Positions 7,341 through 14,850 of a DNA stretch of 34,640 nt are shown in pieces. This DNA is from an uncultured Eubacteriales bacterium (GTDB lineage: Bacteria > Bacillota > Clostridia > Oscillospirales > Oscillospiraceae), in the NCBI GenBank assembly GCA_900319635.1, contig ONPF01000012.1, positions 1 through 34,640 of the forward strand, in the 5' to 3' direction. Each line of letters opens with the position of its first letter. Position 1 is the stretch's first letter. The notes under the pieces were generated by a model. The model did no database searches and had not been told where the DNA came from. It worked only from the letters and a program-made list of their open reading frames with translations. The translations under genes were made by a program, and so were the position numbers.

Positions 7341-8057
7341 ATGAAAAAACAGATCCTTTCCTTTGCCCTTGCCGTTCTTCTTGCTTGCTCCGCATTCTCG
7401 CTCTCCGCCTGCGGAGGGAGCAGCTTCCAGGTTCCCGATGGAGAGTTGCAGCTGTATGTCGAAAATACGCTCCGGAAGGAATCGGCAAATCGTTCGTCCT
7501 TTCATTGGGACGCCGTACACCAGCCGGACTCGGAACTCCACAGAGATATCGTGACCTTGACTGTGGATTTGGAGAGCACCTATGTGACGCGCTCCTTCAC
7601 CGCCACCGTCACGTATCAGTATGATCGCACTACGGATCTCTGGTCTCTTGTCGATGAATCCAAGTGGCACCTGACGGGATTTGCATTGAAGGACAGCTTG
7701 TTGGGCCGATGGGAATATGATGGTGACGGGACGGGCTATATAAACGTTACCGAGGTTTCCGGAACCCGTCTGACCCTTGATTATGAGCTTTCGTTTGCTC
7801 CCGCAAGCGTGGGCTTTACCGCGCCGCCTGACGCGGTCCTGCATTTCAACGGCTCCGCCACCGTAGGGGACGATCACGCTCCTTCTGGACTTGGCAACAA
7901 AAGAGACATGTTTACCTTTTATGTCGACCTTCCTCAAGGATATAGATACAGTACTTCTTCCGGAGGTGGCGATTCCCCAATGCCGATCAGCTTCTTTCTT
8001 GATTTTGGGGAAGGCATATCCACCTTTTTGGGTGTACGTGTCATATACGATCCTTGA
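7341..8057 (+). CDS. Predicted lipoprotein of unknown function, 238 residues
   Basis: The N-terminus is a type II signal peptide: MKK, a hydrophobic stretch, then the lipobox LSAC with the modified cysteine at residue 24. The mature part is rich in beta-strand pattern, and residues 115-160 (SLLGRWEYDGDGTGYINV) resemble the lipocalin-like or DUF-type sheets found in clostridial surface lipoproteins, though I cannot name a family. It would sit on the outer face of the membrane. It has its own strong promoter and a terminator, so it is monocistronic, and it faces away from an XRE gene that may regulate it. No catalytic motif seen. Confidence 0.85.
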   Translation: MKKQILSFALAVLLACSAFSLSACGGSSFQVPDGELQLYVENTLRKESANRSSFHWDAVHQPDSELHRDIVTLTVDLESTYVTRSFTATVTYQYDRTTDLWSLVDESKWHLTGFALKDSLLGRWEYDGDGTGYINVTEVSGTRLTLDYELSFAPASVGFTAPPDAVLHFNGSATVGDDHAPSGLGNKRDMFTFYVDLPQGYRYSTSSGGGDSPMPISFFLDFGEGISTFLGVRVIYDP

Positions 8058-8137
8058 TTTTGCCTCCTTTGCGCCTCTTTCTCCGCGCCGGCTCGCATTT
8101 TTGCAGGATGACGGGGCGGCCCTTTGGCGACAGCTTG

Positions 8138-8169
8138 AAATGCCTTCCTTCACAAGGGAGGCATTTTTT
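8138..8169 (+). terminator. Terminator after the lipoprotein gene
   Basis: AAATGCCTTCCTT (8138-8150), loop CAC, AAGGGAGGCATTT (8154-8166), one G-T pair in 13, followed by a T run. Confidence 0.85.
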
Positions 8170-8264
8170 GCGGCGGGAGCCGTCCCGCGCGAAGGTGCAG
8201 GCGCGGCTCTGCGGAGCCTGCCTTTCCGCACCGCGCTTCATTCCTGCATTTCCAACGCTTTTTC

Positions 8265-8292
8265 TTGCAATCGGCGGAAAATAGGGTATAAT
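8265..8292 (+). promoter_or_regulatory. Sigma-A promoter of pgi
   Basis: -35 TTGCAA (8265-8270), 16-base spacer, consensus -10 TATAAT (8287-8292), 38 bases before the ATG, which has AAGGAGG upstream. Confidence 0.85.
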
Positions 8293-8330
8293 GTTGCCAT
8301 AAGTTTTGACTTTTTCAAGGAGGCTTTCTT

Positions 8331-9608
8331 ATGGTAAAGGTAGATCTCTCCGGCGCGCGGCAGTTTTTCACCGCAGCCGGCCCCGATTATAAGCTGGCGG
8401 GTCTGGCCCACGAGACCCTGACCAGCGGCACGGGCCTGGGCGCCGACTTCATCGGCTGGCAGCAGCTTCCCCAGCGCATCAAGGACACGGAGCTGGACCG
8501 CATCGTGGCCGCGGCGGAAAAGATCCGCGCCCGCTCGAAGGCTCTGGTGGTCATCGGCATCGGCGGCTCCTACCTGGGCGCCCGCGGCGCCATCGAGCTG
8601 CTCAAGCCCTTCCCCGGCAAGGACGATCCCAAGGTCTTCTTCGTGGGCAACACCCTCTCGGCCGACGCCCTGTGGGACACCCTGGAGCAGCTGGGCGACC
8701 GGGACTTTGACGTGAACGTGATCTCCAAGTCCGGCACTACCCTGGAGCCCGCCGCCGCCTTCCGCATTTTCCGGGAGCTGCTGGCAAAGAAGTACGGCGA
8801 GGAGGCCGACGAGCACATCTTCGCCACTACCGACTCGAGGCGCGGCGCCCTCAAGTCCCTGGCCAACGCCCGGGGCTGGGAGAGCTTTGTGGTGCCCGAC
8901 GATGTGGGCGGCCGCTTCAGCGTGCTCTCCGCGGTGGGCCTGCTGCCCATGGCCGTGGCCGGCATCGACGTGCGCAAGGTCATCGACGCCGCGATCCGGG
9001 AGCTGAAGGCCCTGGATCTGCGCTCGGAGGAGAATCCCGCCTGGCAGTACGCCGCCGCCCGGCAGCACCTCTACAACAAGGGCTACGGCATTGAGATCCT
9101 GGGCTGCTACGAGCCCACCTTCCGCTTCATGGGGGAGTGGTGGAAGCAGCTCTACGGCGAGAGCGAGGGCAAGGACGGCAAGGGCATCTTCCCCGCCAGC
9201 GTGGAGTTTACCGCGGATCTGCACTCCATGGGGCAGTTTATCCAGGCCGGCCCCCGCTGCCTGATGGAGACCATTGTGCGCTTCACCCGCAGCCGCCGGG
9301 AGTTCCCCTTCCCCTTTGACGAGGGCAATGCCGACGGGCTCAACTACCTCTGCGGCAAGGATATGGCGGAGATCAACCGCATCGCCGCCGACGCCGTGAA
9401 GGACGCCCACATCAGCGGGGGCGTGCCCAATCTGGTGGTGGAGGTTCCCGCCCGGGATGAGGAGGGCTTTGCCGCTCTGGTCTGCTTCTTCGAGGTGGCC
9501 TGCGCCATTTCCGGCTACATGTCCGGCGTCAATCCCTTCGACCAGCCGGGCGTGGAGGCCTATAAGAAGAACATGTTCCGGATGCTGGGCAAGCCCGGCG
9601 CGGTCTGA
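8331..9608 (+). CDS. pgi: Glucose-6-phosphate isomerase
   Basis: 425 residues, the short clostridial and bacillar form. It interconverts glucose 6-phosphate and fructose 6-phosphate in the cytoplasm for glycolysis. The sugar-phosphate site VISKSGTT lies near residue 130, VIGIGGSYLGARGA near 75, and the C-terminal signature DQPGVEAYKKNM carries the active-site lysine at about 412. Own promoter, own terminator, no operon partners. No oddities seen. Confidence 0.97.
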   Translation: MVKVDLSGARQFFTAAGPDYKLAGLAHETLTSGTGLGADFIGWQQLPQRIKDTELDRIVAAAEKIRARSKALVVIGIGGSYLGARGAIELLKPFPGKDDPKVFFVGNTLSADALWDTLEQLGDRDFDVNVISKSGTTLEPAAAFRIFRELLAKKYGEEADEHIFATTDSRRGALKSLANARGWESFVVPDDVGGRFSVLSAVGLLPMAVAGIDVRKVIDAAIRELKALDLRSEENPAWQYAAARQHLYNKGYGIEILGCYEPTFRFMGEWWKQLYGESEGKDGKGIFPASVEFTADLHSMGQFIQAGPRCLMETIVRFTRSRREFPFPFDEGNADGLNYLCGKDMAEINRIAADAVKDAHISGGVPNLVVEVPARDEEGFAALVCFFEVACAISGYMSGVNPFDQPGVEAYKKNMFRMLGKPGAV

Positions 9609-9644
9609 GAAGCCGAAAAGGCGACTGTCTGACCCGGCAAGTTT

Positions 9645-9691
9645 CCCCTGCGGCGGGTATTTTCCGCCGCAGGGGTGTTTTCTGTTTTTTT
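9645..9691 (+). terminator. Terminator of pgi
   Basis: CCCCTGCGGCGG (9645-9656) pairs perfectly with CCGCCGCAGGGG (9664-9675), followed by a T-rich tract to 9691. An AT palindrome (TTTCAAAAA/TTTTTGAAA, 9689-9707) directly follows. Confidence 0.93.
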
Positions 9692-9768
9692 CAAAAAATT
9701 TTTGAAACCTTTTGCGCCTCTCATCCGTTATATGGACAGAGGCATCCGGGAAGGAGGGACAAGCGAAT

Positions 9769-11145
9769 ATGGTGTTCAGTTCTCCGGTGTTTCTCTTTGC
9801 CTTCCTTCCGGCGATCTTCCTGCTGGAGCGGCTCTGCCCGCGCCTGCGGGGGAAAAATCTCCTCCTGGCCCTGGGGAGCCTGGTATTCTATGCCTTCGGC
9901 CAGCTGGGCTATCTGCCGCTCTTCCTGGGCTCGGCGCTGCTCAACTACCTGGCGGGGCTTGCGCTGCAGCGGACGCGGCGGCGCCGCAGGCTCATGCTGG
10001 CGCTGGCGGTGCTGCTGAACCTGGCGGTGCTGGGGCTTTTCAAGTACGCGGACTTTGTGCTGGAAAACCTGGGCTTGCCCCCCAAGGGCATCCTGCTGCC
10101 CATCGGCATCAGCTTTTACACCTTCCAGGGCATGAGCTATGTCATCGACGTCTACCGGAAGCCGGAGAGCGGCACGGCGGACTTCGGCAAGCTCCTGCTA
10201 TATCTGGCCTTCTTCCCCCAGCTCATCGCCGGCCCCATCGTGAAATATCACGACTTCGCCCCCCAGATCGAGGCGCGGAAGACGGATCTCTTCTCCACGG
10301 AGCAGGGGCTGCGCCGCTTCATCCGGGGCCTTGGCAAGAAGCTGCTGATCGCCGACGCGGTGGGCCGGATCGCCGACGCGGTATTCTCCGGCGGGACGGG
10401 GGACTGGCGTCTGGCCTGGCTGGGCGCGGTCTGCTACACGCTGCAGATCTACTACGATTTCAGCGCCTACAGCGACATGGCCATCGGCCTGGGGCAGATG
10501 TTCGGCTTCACCATCCCGGAAAACTTCCGCCACCCCTACGCCGCCCTCTCCCTGCGGGACTTCTGGCGGCGCTGGCATGTGTCTCTGTCCTCCTGGTTCC
10601 GGGAGTATCTCTACATCCCCCTGGGCGGGAACCGGAAGGGGCGGCTGCGCACGGCGGCAAACCGCCTGCTGGTCTTCCTCTGCACCGGGATCTGGCACGG
10701 CGCCAACTGGACCTTTGTGGTCTGGGGGCTGGGCCACGGCCTCTTTTCCAGCCTGGAGGGGGCGCTGGGGGCGGAGAGGCTTCAGAAGAGCCGCCTCGGG
10801 CGGCTCCTGGGCCGGGGCTACACCCTGCTGCTGGTGACGCTGCTGTTCGTGATCTTCCGGGCGGAGAATCTCGCCGCGGCGGGGGCGATGCTGGCGGCCA
10901 TGTTCGCCGGCTCCGCCACCCGGGCGGGCGGCGTGACCCTGATCTCCCTGCTGCAGCCGGCATCCCTGCTGGCGCTGGGGCTGGCGATCCTCTTCGCCGG
11001 CGGCCTGCGGGAGCGGCTGTACAAGCGCCTCACGGCGCCGTGCTTCCCGCACCTGGCGCGGCTGGGGAGCCTTGCGCTGCTGGCGCTCTGCATCCTGTCC
11101 CTCTCCACCGGGGGCTTCCACCCCTTCCTGTATTTTCAATTCTGA
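9769..11145 (+). CDS. MBOAT-family O-acyltransferase, AlgI/PatA type
   Basis: 458 residues from the ATG at 9769, chosen because AAGGAGGG (9751-9758) precedes it and the hydrophobic N-terminus MVFSSPVFLFAFLP is typical of the family; an open frame 19 codons longer lacks a ribosome site. Multi-pass membrane protein. Family motifs: SFYTFQGMSYVIDVYR near residue 130, LIAGPIVKY near 155, and the catalytic block GIWHGANWTF with His310, then GHGL with His323. Such enzymes pass acyl groups, usually acetyl, across the membrane to surface polysaccharides. The next gene encodes the extracytoplasmic partner, so the pair most likely O-acetylates a cell-wall or capsular glycan. The exact substrate cannot be read from sequence. 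Confidence 0.93.
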   Translation: MVFSSPVFLFAFLPAIFLLERLCPRLRGKNLLLALGSLVFYAFGQLGYLPLFLGSALLNYLAGLALQRTRRRRRLMLALAVLLNLAVLGLFKYADFVLENLGLPPKGILLPIGISFYTFQGMSYVIDVYRKPESGTADFGKLLLYLAFFPQLIAGPIVKYHDFAPQIEARKTDLFSTEQGLRRFIRGLGKKLLIADAVGRIADAVFSGGTGDWRLAWLGAVCYTLQIYYDFSAYSDMAIGLGQMFGFTIPENFRHPYAALSLRDFWRRWHVSLSSWFREYLYIPLGGNRKGRLRTAANRLLVFLCTGIWHGANWTFVVWGLGHGLFSSLEGALGAERLQKSRLGRLLGRGYTLLLVTLLFVIFRAENLAAAGAMLAAMFAGSATRAGGVTLISLLQPASLLALGLAILFAGGLRERLYKRLTAPCFPHLARLGSLALLALCILSLSTGGFHPFLYFQF

Positions 11146-11151
11146 CGGCCT

Positions 11152-12168
11152 ATGAAAAAGATATGGTCACTTCTATACATATGTGCGGCGCTGCTGCTGC
11201 TTCTGACGCCGAGCCTGGGCATGGCGCTTTTCGGGGCGAGCGGAGAGGCCGCCAACGAGCATCTGAGCCCGCCGCCGACCCTGCGCACCCGGGAGGGGGG
11301 CTTCAACCCCAAGGTGCTGAACGAGAGCGCCGATTACCTGGCGGATCACTTTGCCCTGCGGCAGGAGCTGGTCACGCTTTGGGGCTCACTCAACGCGACG
11401 CTGGGCTCCTCCGCTCAGGAGCAGGTGATCCTGGGGCGGGAGGGCTGGCTCTACTACGCTCCCACCCTGCCGGACTATACGGGACAGGCCCTCTCCGATG
11501 CGGAGCTGGAGGCCATCGCCCGGCGGCTTTCCGAGCTGCAGGCGGAGGCGGAGAGCCGGGGCGCCGTCTTCCTCTTCACCGTGGCGCCCAACAAGAACAG
11601 CCTCTATCCCGCGCACATGCCCGCCGCCTATCCTTCCCGCCACGGGGAGGGGAATCTGGAGCGGCTGCTGCCCTGGCTGGAGGCTTACGGGGTGCGCTAT
11701 GTGGATCTCTTCCCCCTAAAGCTGCCCTACTACCGCACGGACAGCCACTGGACGGCGGAGGGCGCCGCCCGGGCGGCGGACGCGCTGCTGGCCGCCCTGG
11801 GGCGGGAGAGCGGCTATGCCGCCGCCCCCTTCACCGAGGGCGCGCCGCGGAGGGGGGATCTCTATGAGATGCTCTACCCCGCCCGGGAGGGCGCGGAGCC
11901 GGAAATCCTCTACGGAGGGGACCTCCGCTTTACCCATTTGAACGACCCCAAGGACGGCAGCGCCATCACCATCCGCACCCAGGGCGGGGAGGCCGGCAGG
12001 CTCTACTGCTGGCGGGACTCCTTCGGCATCGCCCTCTATCCCTATCTGGCGGACGCTTTCGCGGAGGCGGTCTTCTCCCGCTCCACGGACTATGTGCTGC
12101 CGGAGGGGAGCTATGACACGGTGATCCTGGAAATTGCCGAACGCAATCTGCCCAATCTGCTGGGCTGA
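11152..12168 (+). CDS. AlgJ/AlgX-like (DHHW) SGNH-type acetyltransferase partner
   Basis: 338 residues, start six bases after the acyltransferase stop. A single N-terminal membrane segment (residues 5-28) anchors an outside SGNH-like domain. Key residues: DSHW at 197-200, the Asp-His pair of the family, and WRDSFG at 287-292 with the likely nucleophile Ser290. Proteins of this type take the acetyl group delivered by the MBOAT protein and place it on a glycan. The usual first block GREGWLYY is present at about 97-104. Coupling and order with the MBOAT gene match alginate and cellulose acetylation operons. Confidence is high for the family, moderate for the reaction. Confidence 0.9.
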   Translation: MKKIWSLLYICAALLLLLTPSLGMALFGASGEAANEHLSPPPTLRTREGGFNPKVLNESADYLADHFALRQELVTLWGSLNATLGSSAQEQVILGREGWLYYAPTLPDYTGQALSDAELEAIARRLSELQAEAESRGAVFLFTVAPNKNSLYPAHMPAAYPSRHGEGNLERLLPWLEAYGVRYVDLFPLKLPYYRTDSHWTAEGAARAADALLAALGRESGYAAAPFTEGAPRRGDLYEMLYPAREGAEPEILYGGDLRFTHLNDPKDGSAITIRTQGGEAGRLYCWRDSFGIALYPYLADAFAEAVFSRSTDYVLPEGSYDTVILEIAERNLPNLLG

Positions 12169-12186
12169 ACATAGGAGGAAAGCAAA

Positions 12187-12612
12187 ATGAGACGACAGAT
12201 CTGGAGCCTGGCGCTTTGCCTTATGCTGCTGGCGCTCTGCGCCTGCGGCGGCAACTCCGCCGCCCCGGCGGAGGATGCGAGGCTGGCTCAAGCGGAGGCG
12301 TGCGACGCTTCCGTCACCGATGCGGTGGAGGAGCGGGTGGAGCTGGGCCCGCCGACCCTGCCCGACGCCGGCCTCCATGAGGCGGAGGAGAAGCCTCAAG
12401 AAGATGAGGAGATCGCCGCCCGCCGCGCCCTGGCCCGGGAGTACCTGGAGCGGGACGCGGAGGAGCTGATCGAGGCGCTGGGCGAGCCTCTGGAGCGCAA
12501 TTACGCCCCCAGCTGCCTGGGAGACGGCGAGGACGGAGAGCTCGTCTATGAGGGCTTCACCGTCTACACCTACCGGGAAGGTGACCGGGAGACGGTCACG
12601 GACGTATCATGA
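12187..12612 (+). CDS. Small predicted lipoprotein, 141 residues
   Basis: Type II signal peptide with lipobox LCAC, modified cysteine at residue 20. The mature part is strongly acidic. Residues 80-141 (EYLERDAEELIEALGEPLE ... YEGFTVYTYREG) look like a small fold of the kind seen in SmpA/BamE-like or DUF4309-like lipoproteins, but I do not claim a family. Its stop overlaps the start of the next gene (ATGA), so the two are translated together and probably act together at the outer membrane face. AGGAGG lies before the ATG. Confidence 0.85.
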   Translation: MRRQIWSLALCLMLLALCACGGNSAAPAEDARLAQAEACDASVTDAVEERVELGPPTLPDAGLHEAEEKPQEDEEIAARRALAREYLERDAEELIEALGEPLERNYAPSCLGDGEDGELVYEGFTVYTYREGDRETVTDVS

Positions 12613-14237
12613 GCAGGAAAGGAAGACGGAAGCCCTGGCGGCTCGTCCTGGAGCTGAGCATGGCCGCGGCGCTGATCGCCATGGGCGCCCTGCTGCTCTT
12701 CCGCCCGGCTCCGGTGCCGGCGGCGGCGCCCACACCTGCGCCGGAAACACCGGAGGCCAGCCCTGCGCTTGTCACGGTGCGCCTGCACGAAACGGAGGGC
12801 ACGCGGGAGCTGCAGCTCAGGCCGGGGGAGCTTCTGCTCCCGGAGGCGGCGCCCCTGGAGGGCTACACCTTCCTCCGCTGGCAGGACGCCCAGGGGCAGC
12901 CCCTGCCCGCCGAAGGGCTCAGCGTGTGGGAGGACGGGGACTACTATCCCGTCTACGCCATGCGCCTGGGGCGGGCGGATCACCTGCCCTACCTGTCCCT
13001 GGATGACAGCGGCGCCTTCCATCCCGGCGGCACCGTGACCCGGCGGGAGGCGGTGTGCATCCTCTATTTCCTGCTGGACACCGAGCTGGTGGGGGATGGG
13101 CGCTTCCTGGATCTCCCGGAGGACGACCCGGCCTATGACGCCGCGGCCACCCTCAAGACTCTGGGTGCCCTCTCCGGCAGCCGGCTGCACCCGGACGAGA
13201 CCGTTACCAGGCGGGAGTTTCTGGCCATGCTCTGCGCCTTCTTCCCGGAGGGACGGGAGGAGATCGCCTTTTCGGATCTGGACGAATCCGACCCGGATTA
13301 CCGCCATTTCTGCACGGCGGCGGAGCGGGGCTGGATCGAGCCCGGCGCCGCCCGGCCGGATGAGGAGCTGACCAGGCTGGAGCTGGTCTGCTGTGTCAAC
13401 GCCGTCACCGGCCGCCACGGGGACAGCGGCAGGCAGCTCGAACTGGTGGGCACCATCCTGGACATGGATCGGAACGACCCCCGGTATTGGGATGTGGCGG
13501 AGGCCACCCTGATCCACCGGCACCTGGGCGAGGGGGAGCAGGAGCGCTGGCTTGCCAGCCGCCATCCCCCGCTGCGGGAGGAGGGCCTGTTCTTCCTGGG
13601 CTATGAGCTCCACGCCATCGGCCCGGACGGGAACGCCGTGGTGAACGGGGAGTACGCCGGACTGCGCTTCGACGAAAACGGCATCGAGACCAGCGGCGAT
13701 CCGGAGCTGGATCGGCGGATCCGGGAGCTGCTGCCCACGCTGGTGGATCCGGCCGCCATGGAGCCGGAGGAGATGCTGCGGGTGCTCTTTGACCACACGG
13801 TGCGGCAGTACAAATATCACGCCGGCAACATCTACCCCGTGGGCGAGCCCAGCGGCTGGGAGGCCGGGGAGGCGCTTGCCATGCTGACCGAGGGGCGGGG
13901 CAACTGCTACAGCTTTGCCGCGCTCTATTATGAGCTGGTTCGCGCCGTGGGCTTTGACGCCAAGGCCTACACCGGCGGCATCATCGGCGGGGAGTTCACC
14001 CTCGCCCAGTCCTATACGGACGTTTACGGCAATCCCATGCAGCTGCCCTCCAACCACAGCCCCCACGGCTGGGTGGAGATCGAGTTTGACGGCGTGCCCT
14101 ATATTTTCGATCCGGAGTACGCCTACCGGATCCACAACCGGGGCTATTCCGACTTCGGCTTCTTCAAGCTGGACGAGCACGCGCGCCAGCAGTACGGCTA
14201 TCTGTATTCTCTGGAGGAAGAGGAGACGAAGAAATGA
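12609..14237 (+). CDS. Surface protein with SLH-like repeats and a transglutaminase-like domain
   Basis: 542 residues. A membrane segment at about 13-32 is followed by a Pro/Ala-rich linker and a short beta domain. Residues about 125-300 hold two to three S-layer-homology-like repeats (FHPGGTVTRREAVCILYF; LHPDETVTRREFLAMLCAFF), which bind pyruvylated wall polymers. The C-terminal third is a transglutaminase-like fold with a complete triad: Cys433 in GRGNCYSFAALYYELVRAVG, His486 in HGWVEIEFDG and Asp501 in YIFDPEYAYR. It is therefore likely an active cysteine protease or cross-linking enzyme held at the wall. Last gene of the acylation operon; function with the upstream genes is inferred from position only. 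Confidence 0.9.
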   Translation: MSRKGRRKPWRLVLELSMAAALIAMGALLLFRPAPVPAAAPTPAPETPEASPALVTVRLHETEGTRELQLRPGELLLPEAAPLEGYTFLRWQDAQGQPLPAEGLSVWEDGDYYPVYAMRLGRADHLPYLSLDDSGAFHPGGTVTRREAVCILYFLLDTELVGDGRFLDLPEDDPAYDAAATLKTLGALSGSRLHPDETVTRREFLAMLCAFFPEGREEIAFSDLDESDPDYRHFCTAAERGWIEPGAARPDEELTRLELVCCVNAVTGRHGDSGRQLELVGTILDMDRNDPRYWDVAEATLIHRHLGEGEQERWLASRHPPLREEGLFFLGYELHAIGPDGNAVVNGEYAGLRFDENGIETSGDPELDRRIRELLPTLVDPAAMEPEEMLRVLFDHTVRQYKYHAGNIYPVGEPSGWEAGEALAMLTEGRGNCYSFAALYYELVRAVGFDAKAYTGGIIGGEFTLAQSYTDVYGNPMQLPSNHSPHGWVEIEFDGVPYIFDPEYAYRIHNRGYSDFGFFKLDEHARQQYGYLYSLEEEETKK

Positions 14238-14241
14238 AAAC

Positions 14242-14273
14242 AAGCGGCGAGGGACATCCCCTCGCCGCTTTGC
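14242..14273 (+). terminator. Terminator of the surface operon
   Basis: AAGCGGCGAGGG (14242-14253) and CCCTCGCCGCTT (14259-14270) form a perfect 12-bp stem four bases after the stop. The T tract is only three long, so it may serve both this operon and the convergent DUF4298 gene. Confidence 0.7.
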
Positions 14274-14282
14274 GTATAGCAC

Positions 14283-14576
14283 TTATTCCTCCGTCCAGAG
14301 CCGATCGTTCAGCTCCCGCACCCGCTCCAGCAGGTTCCAGAGCCCGTCCTCGGAGAGGACGCCCCGCTTTAAGTCCGGGGGAAGCTCTCCCGCCCCGTCG
14401 GCCTCGAAATCCCCCCGCCAGAGGGGGCTTGCATAGTAGCGGGCCAGGGGCTCCAGCTCCTGCTGCGCGGCCTCCCAGGCATCCAGCGCCTGCTCCAGCG
14501 CCGCCGCCGCGGCCTGCACCCGGTCCATCCGCGCCTCCATCTCCGTGATGCGCTCGATGCGTTCTAATTGCTCCAC
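14283..14576 (-). CDS. DUF4298 family protein
   Basis: 97 residues, all helical, with the family signature toward the end: YYASPLWRGDFEADG then LKRGVLSEDGLWNLLERV. The function of DUF4298 is not known. Start: a GTG at 14576, with AGGAG 11 bases upstream, makes the protein begin EQLERIERITEME as relatives do. A GTG four codons earlier (14588) is in frame but overlaps the only ribosome site. Convergent with the transglutaminase gene. Between it and the small membrane gene lie a tandem heptamer and a terminator, so it needs its own promoter, which I could not identify. Confidence 0.8.
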   Translation of the reverse strand: MEQLERIERITEMEARMDRVQAAAAALEQALDAWEAAQQELEPLARYYASPLWRGDFEADGAGELPPDLKRGVLSEDGLWNLLERVRELNDRLWTEE

Positions 14577-14590
14577 TTTTGCTTCCACTC

Positions 14591-14621
14591 CTCAAAACTC
14601 AAATCTCAAAACTTAAAACTG
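14591..14621. repeat. Tandem heptamer CTCAAAA, four copies
   Basis: CTCAAAA, CTCAAAT, CTCAAAA, CTTAAAA in a row (14591-14618), then CTG. The same 7-base period with CTGAAAA occurs at 23246-23273. Confidence 0.75.
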
Positions 14622-14622
14622 G

Positions 14623-14658
14623 AAAAGGGCCGGGAAAACGCGTTTTCCCGGCCCTTTT
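14623..14658 (-). terminator. Terminator of the dehydratase operon
   Basis: A perfect 18-bp palindrome (14623-14640 with 14641-14658) reading AAAAGGGCCGGG toward its centre. It lies five bases beyond the stop of the small membrane gene and gives a TTTT end on the minus strand. Confidence 0.88.
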
Positions 14659-14663
14659 CGGCA

Positions 14664-14834
14664 TTATAGATAGTTGTCGTGCTCCCGGCTGTCGTACCAC
14701 TTGGCCAGCAGAGGCTCGATCAGGGTCATGAGCTTCATGTCCAGGTTGAACATGTAGACCGTGAAGGTGGTCACAAAGAAGCCCAGCACGATCCCCAGCA
14801 GGATCAGGGGGAGTTTCGCCAATTTCTTCATCAT
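14664..14834 (-). CDS. Small single-pass membrane protein, 56 residues
   Basis: Too short for usual gene-finding limits but well supported: ATG ATG start with AAGGAG five bases upstream, placed 16 bases after the dehydratase subunit, and the operon terminator begins five bases past its stop. Residues 8-29 (LPLILLGIVLGFFVTTFTV and on) form one membrane helix after a basic N-terminus, followed by an amphipathic stretch (LDMKLMTLIEPLLAKWYDS) that would lie along the membrane. I recognise no family. By position it may dock the dehydratase or its electron donor at the membrane, which is an inference only. Confidence 0.75.
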   Translation of the reverse strand: MMKKLAKLPLILLGIVLGFFVTTFTVYMFNLDMKLMTLIEPLLAKWYDSREHDNYL

Positions 14835-14850
14835 TCGCTGCTCCTTTTCC

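Noticed and set aside
9675-11867. Plus-strand 730-codon frame overlapping the MBOAT and AlgJ-like genes in another frame
   Set aside because: Its product is Gly/Ala/Pro/Arg-rich low complexity; the other frame holds all family motifs.
12570-14282. Minus-strand open frame opposite the SLH-transglutaminase gene
   Set aside because: The plus strand shows a catalytic triad and SLH motifs; the antisense product has none and no start signal.
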